Made by a program: the position numbers and the translations under genes. The notes under the pieces were generated by a model that worked only from the letters and a program-made list of their open reading frames with translations, was not told the DNA's origin and did no database searches. A stretch of 64,000 nucleotides of DNA from Myxococcales bacterium. GTDB taxonomy: Bacteria > Myxococcota_A > Polyangia > Polyangiales > Ga0077539. Position 1 is the first letter of the stretch, and every line of letters begins with the position of its first letter. Where the stretch lies: the NCBI GenBank assembly GCA_030652255.1, contig JAUSAZ010000149.1:37164-101163 (forward strand), given 5' to 3'. Of the stretch, positions 35,554 to 43,756 are shown piece after piece.

Positions 35554-36498
35554 ATGGGGTCCAAGCGCATCACCACCTTCGCCCGCGGCAGCACGCTGCC
35601 CGCGGCGACCCTCAACGCCATGCAGGACCGCGCTGCGGTCCTCACCCGTGCCCTGGTCGACGGCGTCGCCGCGCCCACCGGCACCCTCGCGCTCACGGGC
35701 CGCGACGGCCGCTACTGGTGCACGCCCGACACCGCGGGCGTTCTCGATGGCGCCATTGCCGTCGTCGACAACACCCGCGACTGGCGCTCGCACCACGTCA
35801 CGGCCACCTTCGTGCGGCTCACCGCCGCCGCCCAGCGCCTGCACGGCGCCGACGTGTGGAAGCGCAACGACCCCACGCAGGAGATCGCCGTCCGCCGCAT
35901 CGAGGACGCCTGGACGGGCGTCAACCTCGCGGCCATCACCGCGGGGGTGCCCCCGGTCATCGGCGCCGGCGTGTTCGCGATCATCCTCGACGAGCTCGCC
36001 GCGGGCACCAACCGGATCTTCCTCTACGCCCGCGAGAGCGACGGCGCGCTCTGCCTCTACAACGACAGCGGCGGCGCGTTGCACGCCGATCTCTTCTACG
36101 ACGGGTCGAGCGCGAGCACGTCGAGCGGCGGCACCTCCACCGTCCCGGGCTTCCTCGCGGGCGAGGTCAACACCACCGACGCGACCTGGACGACGGTCCC
36201 GGAGTGCAGCGCGACCCTCGCGCAGTCCTCCAGCGTGACCTTCCAGGGGATGGTGAGCGCCATCCGCGACGACGGCACCGAGGGCGGTGGGTGGGCCTTC
36301 ACGGTGCGCGCGCGGCGCCCTGCGAGCGGCGCCCCCGTGGTCGGCACGGCCGTCTTCACGCTGGCCGAGCATGACGGCACGGGCTGGGACGTGCGGGTGC
36401 AGGTGAGCGGGAGCGACGTGGTGGTGCAGGTGAGCGGCGAGGCCGCGAAGAACCTGACCTGGCGGGCAGAGATTCAGACCACGGAGGCGGCGATCTGA
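35554..36498 (+). CDS. Tail fibre-region structural protein
   Basis: 314 residues. Opens SKRITTFARGSTLPAATLNAMQDRAAVL, a phage tail-fibre-type start, and ends in a beta-sandwich-like domain (DGTGWDVRVQVSGSDVVVQVSGEAAKNLTWRAEI). GSSASTSSGGTSTVPG is a flexible Ser/Gly linker. Stop overlaps the next ATG. Confidence 0.55.
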   Translation: MGSKRITTFARGSTLPAATLNAMQDRAAVLTRALVDGVAAPTGTLALTGRDGRYWCTPDTAGVLDGAIAVVDNTRDWRSHHVTATFVRLTAAAQRLHGADVWKRNDPTQEIAVRRIEDAWTGVNLAAITAGVPPVIGAGVFAIILDELAAGTNRIFLYARESDGALCLYNDSGGALHADLFYDGSSASTSSGGTSTVPGFLAGEVNTTDATWTTVPECSATLAQSSSVTFQGMVSAIRDDGTEGGGWAFTVRARRPASGAPVVGTAVFTLAEHDGTGWDVRVQVSGSDVVVQVSGEAAKNLTWRAEIQTTEAAI

Positions 36499-37397
36499 TG
36501 AGCAACGACTACCCGGTCCTCTCCAGCACGCGCGGCCGGCGCGACACCGACCTCGGGAGCGGTGCTACCCACACCGTCGGCACCCTCGCCGCGGCGCGCG
36601 CACTCACCCCCGCCTTCGGGGATACGTTCGCGCTGACCGATGTCGGGGGCTCGCTGCGATGCGACGTGGCGGGCACGTGGGTGTGGTCCCACGGCGGCCC
36701 GCTCGCCGCCGCACGCGGGCCCTTCTCGGGCGCGGGCGCATGGATCGCCGCACGGGGCGCGGGCGCGACCGCGGGGCCGGTCGGCGGCCCGGGCTATTCC
36801 TTCGTCCTCGGGCTCCACGTCATCGCGCTCCCGGGCTCGGAGAAGGTGCTCGTGGTCCACGACAACGGCACCGACGGGTGGTTCCTCGGCGTGCGCGCCT
36901 CGACCGCCGACCGGCTCTACCTCTGTCAGCGCGGCATCCCCACGGGCCCGGGCGACAAGATCGAGCTGACCGACGCGGTGGGCAGCAACCACGCGAACCT
37001 CGCGACGGGCTCCTACACGATCGCCGTCAGCGTCGCCCCCACGGCGGTGCGGTGGGCGGTCAAGGGCGGCGCCGTCGGGTCGCTCGTCATCAGCGGAACC
37101 TACGTCCCGCCGATCAGCACATCGCGCTTCGTCCTCGCCAACTTCACCGGGTCGGACCTCGCGATCAACGCGGAGGTCGCGTTCTTCCAGGCGTTCGACA
37201 GCACCCTCTCCGATGCGGCGCTCCAGGCCCTCAGCGCCGACCACGCGGACTACCTCCCCGGTGACGGTGGCGCCGTCCCGGTCGCCTCGTACCTCGCGGG
37301 CTCTCACCCTCGCTACGACGTGAGCGGGCAGCTTGTGGGCGACGAGGGCGCGGCGCTCGTGGTGGAGCCCGCCACGACCGGATGGACGGCGCGATGA
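36498..37397 (+). CDS. Tail fibre or receptor-binding protein with LamG-like domain
   Basis: 299 residues. Residues about 100-250 (YSFVLGLHVIALPGSEKVLVVHDNGTDGWFLGVRASTADRLYLCQRG, ISTSRFVLANFTGSDLAINAEVAFFQAFDSTLSDAALQALSADH) have the beta-sandwich rhythm of LamG/concanavalin domains, which bind glycans. It is the last fibre gene and therefore the best receptor-binding candidate. The fold assignment is by eye. Confidence 0.5.
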   Translation: MSNDYPVLSSTRGRRDTDLGSGATHTVGTLAAARALTPAFGDTFALTDVGGSLRCDVAGTWVWSHGGPLAAARGPFSGAGAWIAARGAGATAGPVGGPGYSFVLGLHVIALPGSEKVLVVHDNGTDGWFLGVRASTADRLYLCQRGIPTGPGDKIELTDAVGSNHANLATGSYTIAVSVAPTAVRWAVKGGAVGSLVISGTYVPPISTSRFVLANFTGSDLAINAEVAFFQAFDSTLSDAALQALSADHADYLPGDGGAVPVASYLAGSHPRYDVSGQLVGDEGAALVVEPATTGWTAR

Positions 37398-37678
37398 CGC
37401 CCACGCCCCCCAGCGGCATCCCCGTCGCCATCGCCGGGCAGCTCCACCGCGACGACGGCCAGGACCGCGGCATCCGCGCGCTCTGGCTCGCGCTCGCGGC
37501 CCTCGTCGTCGGCGCCCTCGTCGGCGTCTGGTACGTCGCCCGCAGCGAGCGCCCCGCCGCGCCGCCGCCGCCGCCGCCCGTCGTGCACGTCGCGGCGGCG
37601 CCCCCGTGCCCCGCGTGTCCGCCGTGCGCGGCGTGTCCCGCGTGCCCGCAGCCCGCACCCCGGAGCCATCGCCGATGA
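37394..37678 (+). CDS. Small membrane protein with CPxC repeats, lysis region
   Basis: 94 residues. Residues about 29-50 (LWLALAALVVGALVGVWYV) form one membrane helix, followed by a Pro run and CPACPPCAACPACP. ATG overlaps the fibre-gene stop by 4 bases, and its stop overlaps the next ATG. An i-spanin-like or lysis-regulating role is possible; the Cys-Pro repeats are unusual and could give disulfide-linked assemblies in the periplasm. Confidence 0.5.
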   Translation: MTPTPPSGIPVAIAGQLHRDDGQDRGIRALWLALAALVVGALVGVWYVARSERPAAPPPPPPVVHVAAAPPCPACPPCAACPACPQPAPRSHRR

Positions 37679-38253
37679 GTGACCACCACAGCGCCGACGG
37701 CTCGCTCACGCTCCTCGCGATCGGCGGCGGCTGGCTCACGGGCCACGTCTCGCACCTCGTCGCGGGCTTCCCCCCGGGGCTCATCGGCCCGCTGACCACG
37801 CTCCTCGGCGGCGCCATCCTCCACGTCGCCGCGCCCTACCTGCGCGCCCACGGCGAGCGGCTGCGCGACCGGGCCCTCCGCCGACGCCCCACCTCCGCGC
37901 GCTCGCGCTCGGTGCTCGTGATCGAGGACCACGCCTCCGGGGAGATCCTCGCGGGGCTGCTGCGCGACGCGCTCGACGTGCCCGTGTACCTCGCGCGCTC
38001 TGGCGCCGAGGGGCGCGGGATGGCGCAGCGGTACGCCCCCGCGGCGATCGTCTGCGACCTCGCGCTGCCCGACGAGGACGGCGACGAGGTGCTGAACGCC
38101 ATCGGACAGCCGGGCGCGCTCCTCGTGAGCGGCGCGGCGCATCCCGAGGACCTCACCGCTGCGGCGGAGCGCTGCCACGCGCGGGCGATGCAGAAGCCGC
38201 TGTCGCTCGATGACGTGGTGGGCGCCGTGCGGAAGCAACTCGCCGCGCCCTGA
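37675..38253 (+). CDS. Holin-like membrane segment fused to a response-regulator receiver domain
   Basis: 192 residues. Hydrophobic stretches at about 11-30 and 35-54 suggest two membrane passes with a short Pro/Gly turn, as in small holins, followed by a basic stop-transfer region (RLRDRALRRRP). Residues 79-192 are a CheY-like receiver: acidic pair E84/D85 in VLVIEDH, phospho-acceptor D128 in VCDLALPDEDG, S152 in LLVSGA and K174 in MQKPLS. All catalytic receiver positions are kept. The gene overlaps both a small membrane gene and precedes the endolysin, so signal-gated lysis is possible. I know no standard phage family with this architecture. Confidence 0.7.
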   Translation: MSDHHSADGSLTLLAIGGGWLTGHVSHLVAGFPPGLIGPLTTLLGGAILHVAAPYLRAHGERLRDRALRRRPTSARSRSVLVIEDHASGEILAGLLRDALDVPVYLARSGAEGRGMAQRYAPAAIVCDLALPDEDGDEVLNAIGQPGALLVSGAAHPEDLTAAAERCHARAMQKPLSLDDVVGAVRKQLAAP

Positions 38254-38306
38254 TCAACGACCTCCCCGCCGCACGTCGCGGCGGGCTCTCGCGAAGGACA
38301 ACGACC

Positions 38307-38567
38307 ATGCACTACAGGAACGGCACCCAGGCTCACCTCGGCGACATCGCGCGGGGCCGCGGATACAACATCCCTCACGACGTGCAGGGCGTCGTGGTCG
38401 GGCTCACCCCGGGCTCGGAGTCGTGCAGCATCCACCTCGCGGTGCTGCGCACGGCGCAGCCCGTCGGGACGCAGGTCGCGCCCTACCCGGTGATCGTCGA
38501 AGAGCACGGCACCTGCGGCGAGTTCGATCTCGTACACCCGTCGCCCACGCGCCCGGTCGCGGGCTGA
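38307..38567 (+). CDS. Small conserved-looking phage protein, unknown
   Basis: 86 residues (HYRNGTQAHLGDIARGRGYNIPHDVQGVVVGLTPGSESCSIHLAVL). Beta-rich with a KOW/SH3-like rhythm (GTQAHLGD.. GVVVGLTPG.. IEEHG). Its stop overlaps the next ATG. Function not recognised. Confidence 0.5.
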   Translation: MHYRNGTQAHLGDIARGRGYNIPHDVQGVVVGLTPGSESCSIHLAVLRTAQPVGTQVAPYPVIVEEHGTCGEFDLVHPSPTRPVAG

Positions 38568-38737
38568 TGGACCCGCTCTCGCACGCGGCGATGGAGCGCT
38601 TCCGCGCCGCGTGCGACGACGGAGCCCGCGACGCGCATCCCGACTTCAGCGCGCCCCGCGAACGCCGCCGCGACTACGCCCACCTCGGCCCGTGGCTCGA
38701 CGCCGCGGAACGGTGGGCGTGGCGTCGACGCACCTGA
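38567..38737 (+). CDS. Small phage protein, unknown
   Basis: 56 residues, MDPLSHAAMERFRAACDDGARD and so on, rich in charged and aromatic residues (RRRDYAHLGPWLDAAERWAWRRR). One-base overlap with the preceding stop. Nothing recognised. Confidence 0.45.
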   Translation: MDPLSHAAMERFRAACDDGARDAHPDFSAPRERRRDYAHLGPWLDAAERWAWRRRT

Positions 38738-38790
38738 CCTCACTGCGGGCATCCGCCGCCCGCTGCTACTCGCTGCCACACGGAGACACC

Positions 38791-39504
38791 ATGGACCCCC
38801 TCGACCTCGCCGACCCCATCCGCCTGCTGATCCTGCTCCTCCCGGAGCCCTACCGCGCCCCCGCGGCGGTGATCCTCTCCGCCCTCGTCGCGTCGCAGCT
38901 CATCGCCGCGTCGATCATCGCGCGGCTGCCCCTCAGCGCCCGCGAGCACCCCCGGTGGGGCCGCGTCGTGCGGGCGCTGCACTGGTACTCGCTGCTCCGC
39001 CTGCGCGACGAGGCGGGCACCACGAAGCCCATCGGCGCCGACGTCGCCCCGCGGGTGACGCTCGCTCCGACGCGCGCCGATGAGGTGGTGCTCGACCGCC
39101 CGACCGTGGCCCCGCCCGCGCCGATCAGCGCCCTGCGCGCGACGACGCTGACGGGGCGCGAGGGGGAGCGGGGGAGCGCGTCGGTGCGGTCGCTGCTCGC
39201 GCTCGCCGTGGGGCTGACGGTGGTGCTCCCGCTGGGCTTCGCGCTCTGCGGGTGTCCCTCCGTCATCCGTGAGCCGTCGATCGAGCCCCCGCCCGCCCCC
39301 GCCGACGCGGGCACCACCGCCTGCCACAACGGCGCCCCGTGGCGCTTCACGGCGGGCGAGTGGTCGCAGGCTGATCGCCAGTGCAACCGGCTCTCGACGG
39401 ACGCCTCCGCGGTCGTGTGCTGCGCCACCCCGTCGGCCATGACCGGCGCGTCCATCCACGCGTGCGTGCCCATGTCCGCCTGCTCTCCCGAGGTGTCCCG
39501 GTGA
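38791..39504 (+). CDS. Two-part membrane protein, possible holin/spanin
   Basis: 237 residues. One hydrophobic segment near the N-terminus (AVILSALVASQLIAASIIARL, about 25-45) and one near residue 135-153 (SLLALAVGLTVVLPLGFALCGC), the latter ending in a lipobox-like LCGC and followed by a Pro/Ala linker and a Cys-rich tail (CVPMSACS). The layout could combine a membrane-active and an o-spanin-like part. GGAG precedes ATG. The next GTG overlaps its stop. Confidence 0.5.
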   Translation: MDPLDLADPIRLLILLLPEPYRAPAAVILSALVASQLIAASIIARLPLSAREHPRWGRVVRALHWYSLLRLRDEAGTTKPIGADVAPRVTLAPTRADEVVLDRPTVAPPAPISALRATTLTGREGERGSASVRSLLALAVGLTVVLPLGFALCGCPSVIREPSIEPPPAPADAGTTACHNGAPWRFTAGEWSQADRQCNRLSTDASAVVCCATPSAMTGASIHACVPMSACSPEVSR

Positions 39505-39662
39505 AGGAGCTGCTCAAGAGCGTGATCCTCGCCGTGGCGGCGCCGGTCGCAACGGAGATCGCGGGCGCCATCCGCGAAGCTCGTGCGAAGGAGCACGACG
39601 CGGCCATTGAAGCGCGGAAGGCCCTTGCCTCCCTGCGCGGCGCGTCGGAGCCCGGGCGGTGA
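39501..39662 (+). CDS. Small amphipathic protein, lysis region
   Basis: 53 residues from a GTG: KELLKSVILAVAAPVATEIAGAIREARAKEHDAAIEARKALASL. A short amphipathic or membrane-touching helix then a charged helix. GTG overlaps the previous stop and its own stop overlaps the next GTG. Function unknown. Confidence 0.45.
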   Translation: MKELLKSVILAVAAPVATEIAGAIREARAKEHDAAIEARKALASLRGASEPGR

Positions 39663-39919
39663 CCGCCGCCGACCCGATGGCCGCGCCGCACGTCGATCAC
39701 GTCGTGCCGATCCACGGCGGGAGCGTCCGCCTGCGCAGCGCGAGCGGCCCGATGGAAGCGCTGTGGATCGACCTCCGCGACCCCGAGGGCCGCGAGGTGA
39801 TCTTCGACCGCGCGACGCAACAGCACCTCGCCGCGGCCGTTCGCATCATCCCTTCGAAGGCGCGCGACCTCGCCGCTCTACTCAACCGCTACGCCGACAC
39901 GCACGAGGACTCCCGATGA
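39659..39919 (+). CDS. Small phage protein, unknown
   Basis: 86 residues from a GTG overlap. Begins with a His-containing segment (PHVDHVVPIHGGSVRL) and ends with a helical tail (SKARDLAALLNRYADTH). No family recognised. Overlaps the next ATG by 4 bases. Confidence 0.45.
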   Translation: MTAADPMAAPHVDHVVPIHGGSVRLRSASGPMEALWIDLRDPEGREVIFDRATQQHLAAAVRIIPSKARDLAALLNRYADTHEDSR

Positions 39920-40530
39920 AGCTCTCCCCCGATCAGCGCGAGGCCCTCGCGCGCCACCTGCTCAAGCGCTTCCGGCTCTTCGTGGCCGAGAAGACGGGCC
40001 TCCCCATGACCCTCGTCGCCCGCGCCTTCGACGTGGCCGAGCTCTTCGGCGCGGGCGTGCCCACCGGGGACGCCTTCGTCGGGCGCTACTGGACCACCGT
40101 CGGCCCGGTGATCTTCACGCCGCTGGGCTACTCCACCGCCCTCGGAGAGCGCCTGCGGGTGCTCTCGCACGAGGCCACTCACGGGGTGCAGTTCTGGCGC
40201 GACCACGTCGCGTTCCTCGCCCGCTACCTCACCAGCCGCGGGCGCGCGGAGCTCGAAGCCGAGGCGGAGCGCAGCGCGTGCGAGGTGTGGTGGATGCTCA
40301 CGGGCACCATCCCCGGCGACCTCGGCGCCATCGACATCTGCCGCCACGGCTACGCGCTCAAGACGGAGCCCGGCGAGCACGACGACAACGCCGACCTGAC
40401 GCGCGACCTGCTCGAGCAGGCCGTCACCAGCATCCGCGCGGGCGTCGTGTCGACGGACGTGGGCCTCGCCGTGCTCGCGTGGCTGCGCGCCGAGGCGCCC
40501 GAGGCCATCGTCGGGCGGGTGCTGACGTGA
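39916..40530 (+). CDS. HExxH zinc metallopeptidase-like protein
   Basis: 204 residues. HEATH at residues 85-89 (LSHEATHGVQFWRD) is an HExxH zinc-protease motif, and acidic EAEAERSACEVWW follows about 27 residues later, where a third ligand would be expected. Such small phage or host proteins include SprT/DUF4157-like peptidases. It lies directly before the endolysin with a 4-base overlap, so a role in lysis or cell-wall protein cleavage is plausible. Confidence 0.55.
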   Translation: MKLSPDQREALARHLLKRFRLFVAEKTGLPMTLVARAFDVAELFGAGVPTGDAFVGRYWTTVGPVIFTPLGYSTALGERLRVLSHEATHGVQFWRDHVAFLARYLTSRGRAELEAEAERSACEVWWMLTGTIPGDLGAIDICRHGYALKTEPGEHDDNADLTRDLLEQAVTSIRAGVVSTDVGLAVLAWLRAEAPEAIVGRVLT

Positions 40531-41525
40531 CCGGCGGCGCCCTGACGCGCCCGGAGCGCATCGCCGCAGGCCTCGCCCGCGCGCCCCTCGCGCCCGCGGT
40601 CGTCGTCACCGTGTACCCGTCGGGCTCCATGGCCTCGACGCTCGCCGGGTCGCGTCCGGTGATCGAGCGGCTGATGCGCGTCGCCGCCCCGGGTGACCTG
40701 GCCGTCTGCATCCACGACCCCATCACGGGCGACGAGCGGGCCCTCACCGGCATGGTGCGCGACCTCGGGCTGCGCCTGTGGGTGGCGTGGGGGGCCAATC
40801 CGCACGTCAGGACGGCGCGCACGAAGGGCCCGGCGTCGGCGCTCGACGTGTGCGCCCGGTGGTCGAAGGCCGCCGCGGCTCTCGGTGCGGAGGTGCTCGA
40901 GCTCAACGGCGAGCGCAGCGGGAGCGACAACCCGAACGATTGGGTGATCGACGCCCCGGGCGATGCCGCGCTGCTCCCGGCGCTCGCAACCAACCTCATC
41001 GCCACGGTGCGGGAGGCAGCGCCGGCCGCCCGGGTGAGCTGGACCTCGCACGACGCGCCGAGATGGCACCGGCTGCCGTGGGCCGCGATCCTGGGGCCCG
41101 GTGGCGCAGATCTCCACGGCCCTCAGATCTACCCTGCGAACGCGGCGACGCCGGGCCAGGAGAGCGTCGGCGCTGCCCGCGCTCGGCTGGCGATGGCGAC
41201 CGGGCAGTGGCAGGCGCTGGTCACCGCGGGCACCATCCGTGCGGACGTGGGGCCGGGCGGCGCCGGGTGGTGCGCGTACACGCAAGCACACGGCGTCTCC
41301 GTCGCGGGCGTCGCGCTGATCCTCGATAGCTCCGACACGTCGCGGGCGTGGGCGCTCCCGACGCGCAGCGACACCGACGGGATCGCGGCCATCGAAGCGG
41401 TGTTGACCGCCCGACGCCTGCATGGGCGATCGGCCGGCGCCATCAAGCGCGCGCAGGTGGCCGCGGGTCTGGCGGTGGACGGAGTTCTCGGGCCGCGGAC
41501 GCTGGCCGCCCTGGGCCTCGCGTGA
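40527..41525 (+). CDS. Endolysin candidate with peptidoglycan-binding domain
   Basis: 332 residues from a GTG. The C-terminus (AIKRAQVAAGLAVDGVLGPRTLAALGLA) is a PG_binding_1 domain. The N-terminal about 290 residues have a TIM-barrel-like order of strands and acidic residues (AVVVTVYPSG, DLAVCIHDP, GLRLWVAWGANP, AEVLELNGERSG, ARVSWTSHDAP, DLHGPQIYP, GVALILDSS), suggesting a glycosidase that cuts the wall. Position after holin-like genes fits. The catalytic family is not identified. Confidence 0.7.
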   Translation: MTGGALTRPERIAAGLARAPLAPAVVVTVYPSGSMASTLAGSRPVIERLMRVAAPGDLAVCIHDPITGDERALTGMVRDLGLRLWVAWGANPHVRTARTKGPASALDVCARWSKAAAALGAEVLELNGERSGSDNPNDWVIDAPGDAALLPALATNLIATVREAAPAARVSWTSHDAPRWHRLPWAAILGPGGADLHGPQIYPANAATPGQESVGAARARLAMATGQWQALVTAGTIRADVGPGGAGWCAYTQAHGVSVAGVALILDSSDTSRAWALPTRSDTDGIAAIEAVLTARRLHGRSAGAIKRAQVAAGLAVDGVLGPRTLAALGLA

Positions 41526-41656
41526 TCCACCACGTCGTCGACCTCCCGCGCGCGGTGATGCTCGTGCTCCTCGCCGCATCGTGGTGGCACGGCGCGGTGG
41601 TCGGCGGCGCCGTCGTCGCGCTGGTGACCGTCGCCCGCGGGTGGGGTGAGCCATGA
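41522..41656 (+). CDS. Small two-segment membrane protein
   Basis: 44 residues from a GTG overlapping the endolysin stop. Mostly hydrophobic (AVMLVLLAASWWHGAVVGGAVVALVTVARG) with a central tight turn, as in very small holins. It is chained to the next gene by a 4-base overlap. Confidence 0.5.
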   Translation: MIHHVVDLPRAVMLVLLAASWWHGAVVGGAVVALVTVARGWGEP

Positions 41657-41820
41657 CCGACCGCCTCCGCACCGTCGGCTACGTCCTCGGCTACGCCAGC
41701 GCCCTCGGCGCGCTCGTTGCGGGCTGCGCGCTCGCCCCGCGGGCCACGGGCGCGGTGGTCGTCGTCGGCGTGGGGTACGCGCTGCGGTGGGTGCTGCGGA
41801 TGCCCGCGGTGACGCCGTAG
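41653..41820 (+). CDS. Small two-segment membrane protein, last late gene
   Basis: 55 residues: TVGYVLGYASALGALVAGCAL then ATGAVVVVGVGYALRWVL. Two membrane helices are likely. It ends the late operon at a TAG before the convergent gap. With 41522 it may form a holin/antiholin-type pair or an envelope-protection pair. Confidence 0.45.
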   Translation: MTDRLRTVGYVLGYASALGALVAGCALAPRATGAVVVVGVGYALRWVLRMPAVTP

Positions 41821-42329
41821 CGCACGGCTTGACGGCGGGTCCGTGGCGCGCTCTGATCGTGGCTCCTCCCGGTTAGTGGCCGGGCCCGGCGCAGCGGGTG
41901 ACTACTGCGACAGCGCCGCCTCCCCACCCATCGGACAGGCCCCGCCCCATGGCGGGTCACCGGCCCGAGCAAAGCCCTCCGCTTCGGCAGAGGCAACGAG
42001 CCCTCGGCCCTCACGGGTCGGGGGCTTCGTCTATTTGGCGACCCGCTTGACCCGCGCCCGCCGCGCGCTGTGTAATGCGGCTTCCTTCGCAGGAACCACA
42101 CGGCGAGCACCTCATGTAACCCGCGGCCGCAGCGTCCCTCTCAGCGCCTCTCCACCGTCTCGCGGGTGACTCCGCGGAGACGCGCTCTTGCGCCCGCCAT
42201 CTGCCGCCACCCCGCAGCCCGCCGCATCCCGCGGCGCCCCGCTGCCCACCCCCGCGCAGCCGCGTGGGGGGCACCTCCGTCAGCCCACCCGCACCCTCCG
42301 CCCGCCGCGCATCGTCCACGCCCAGCGCC
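41821..42329. other. Convergent intergenic region at the late operon end
   Basis: This 509-base gap lies between rightward and leftward genes. CCCGCC/GGCGGG (41941-41956) and AGCCC/GGGCT (41999-42026) can form hairpins. A 34-residue minus-strand reading frame (42011-42115) with CSPCGSCEG is the only candidate gene and is weak. Open frames of other kinds have Arg/Ala-rich noise composition. Candidate terminators for both operons are expected here; no T-run confirms one. Confidence 0.35.
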
Positions 42330-42530
42330 TCACCGCCGCCACCGCCCGATCAGCCACGACACGAGCACGCGGCCGGTGCGCTCTCGCACCCATCGGTCGC
42401 GGCGTTCCAGCTTCGCCCGCAGCGCATCGACGCCGCCGTGCCACCACGTCGCCGCGCTCACCCCCGGCCGCACCTCGCGCCGCGGGTCGCGCTCCACCTG
42501 CGCGCGGGACATCCGACGGCGCTGGCTCAC
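42330..42530 (-). CDS. Small basic protein, last of the minus-strand block
   Basis: 66 residues from a GTG overlapping the upstream stop (GTGA). Strongly basic with many Arg and a terminal helix (WWHGGVDALRAKLERRDRWVRERTGRVLVSWLIGRWRR). Amphipathic and possibly membrane- or nucleic-acid-binding. Not recognised. Confidence 0.45.
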   Translation of the reverse strand: MSQRRRMSRAQVERDPRREVRPGVSAATWWHGGVDALRAKLERRDRWVRERTGRVLVSWLIGRWRR

Positions 42531-42850
42531 GACCGCCCCTCCCGCGCCCGTCGCTCGAGTTCCGCCTCGACGCGCACCCGGAACCGCTCGCGCCGCTCCC
42601 ACGCCTGCGCGCGCATCGTGGGGGAGTCCATGGGGCCGCCCGCGTGCGCGTCGTCGCGGTCGACCTGGCGGCACTCGGCCACCGCCTCGGACAGCGCCCA
42701 CTCGGGGAGGTGCGCGAGCTGCGACAGGCACGCGGTGATCGCCTCCTCGTCGGGGGCGCCCGTGGAGATCGTGCGCGGGAGGGCGTAGCGCAGCGCCATC
42801 AGCAGCACGCGGTCGAGCGTGGCGGGCGCGAGGGAAGGGCGGCGCTTCAC
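42527..42850 (-). CDS. Small phage protein, unknown
   Basis: 107 residues from a GTG overlapping the preceding gene's stop. VLLMALRYALPRTISTGAPDEEAITACLSQLAHLPEWALSEAVAECRQVDRDDAHAG is helical with several Leu, then a charged tail (RERFRVRVEAELERRARE). Not recognised. Confidence 0.5.
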   Translation of the reverse strand: MKRRPSLAPATLDRVLLMALRYALPRTISTGAPDEEAITACLSQLAHLPEWALSEAVAECRQVDRDDAHAGGPMDSPTMRAQAWERRERFRVRVEAELERRAREGRS

Positions 42851-43227
42851 GACCCGCCCTCCGCCACCGGGTGCGCGGGGCACCCGTCGCTCGCCGCCAC
42901 AGGGTGCGCGCGGTCGAACGCCGCCAGCGCCTCGACGGCCGCGGCCCGCGTCGCAGCGAGCGACGGCAGCCGCGCCTCCGTGCGCGCGATCACGTCGCGG
43001 GCGTGGGCGATGGCCGCGAGCGCCGCGTTGTGCGAGCGCCGGGCGCTGTCGGCCGCGCGGTACACCGGGCCGCGGGCGGCGAGGCGGGGGTCCGCGGCGG
43101 GCTGGTAGCTGCCCTCGCAGGGGAGCAGCCGCATCCCCACCGGGCTGTAGCGCGTGTGCGCGCAGAAGCGGCCGTCTTTCAGCACGCGCTCGGTGCGGCC
43201 GCAGACGTGGCAGCGGGCGGTGTTCAT
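42847..43227 (-). CDS. Zinc-knuckle protein, unknown
   Basis: 126 residues. N-terminal MNTARCHVCGRTERVLKDGRFCAH then LLPCEGS make a four-Cys/His site; the rest is helical (NAALAAIAHARDVIARTEARLPSLAATRAAAVEALAAFDRA). The zinc unit is like the one at 43874, with the shared plan 'C..C.R...V..DGRF..H', so the two are probably paralogues. ATG overlaps the upstream stop. Confidence 0.55.
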   Translation of the reverse strand: MNTARCHVCGRTERVLKDGRFCAHTRYSPVGMRLLPCEGSYQPAADPRLAARGPVYRAADSARRSHNAALAAIAHARDVIARTEARLPSLAATRAAAVEALAAFDRAHPVAASDGCPAHPVAEGGS

Positions 43228-43532
43228 GGCGTGCCTCGCTTCGCCGCCAGCCGCGCGAGCGCCCGCAGGTCGGCGTCGGCCGCGGCCCGGTCGGCTTCGA
43301 TGCGCGCGAGCTCCGCGGCGTGCGCGGCCTCCGCGCGGGCGATGCGTCCCGGGGCGAGGTCGACGCGGGCCTGTACGCGCGCCGTCTCTTCTGCCAGCCA
43401 GCGGTCGGGCCAGTCGCCCACGGGAGCGCCCGTGCCGGGGCAGACGTAGCGGCTGGTGATGTGCCGCGCGACGGTGCCGCGGACGATGCCCGCGGTGGAG
43501 CCGCAGCGGGGGCAGAGGGTGCGGAGGATCAC
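43224..43532 (-). CDS. Zinc-ribbon protein, unknown
   Basis: 102 residues from a GTG overlap. VILRTLCPRCGSTAGIVRGTVARHITSRYVCPG is a zinc ribbon; a charged coiled coil follows (ARIEADRAAADADLRALARLAAKR). Same layout as its neighbour at 42847 (ribbon then helix). Confidence 0.55.
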   Translation of the reverse strand: MILRTLCPRCGSTAGIVRGTVARHITSRYVCPGTGAPVGDWPDRWLAEETARVQARVDLAPGRIARAEAAHAAELARIEADRAAADADLRALARLAAKRGTP

Positions 43533-43756
43533 GCGCCACCGCCCTTCGGGTCGTAGCCCGCGGGCGCGTCGGGGTCGCGGGCGATGGCCCCGCGGATCAG
43601 GTCTACCAGCACCATGTCGCGCGACCATCGGCCCTGCCCCTTCGCGTTGCGGGCGTCAACGATCGCGTCGAGCGCGTTGAAGTCGGCGCCGATGAGGGCG
43701 CGGACGTTCGTCGGGTAGACCTTCGTGGGGTGCTTGGGTTTGCGGTGCGCGCCCAT
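43529..43756 (-). CDS. Ribbon-helix-helix-like regulator candidate
   Basis: 75 residues starting MGAHRKPKHPTKVYPTNV. RALIGADFNALDAIVDARNAKGQGRWSRDMVLVDLIRGAIARDPDA has the strand-helix-helix pattern of ribbon-helix-helix repressors, with a turn before RWSRDMVLVDLIRGAI. The ATG at 43756 is preferred over that at 43804, which would sit on the proposed promoter. It is first in the minus-strand block and faces the promoter with 11-base direct repeats, so autoregulation is likely. Confidence 0.55.
   Translation of the reverse strand: MGAHRKPKHPTKVYPTNVRALIGADFNALDAIVDARNAKGQGRWSRDMVLVDLIRGAIARDPDAPAGYDPKGGGA

Noticed and set aside
41843..42169. Plus-strand reading frames in the convergent gap
   Set aside because: Composition is Arg/Ala/Ser/Pro-rich noise with no starts in context; treated as non-coding.
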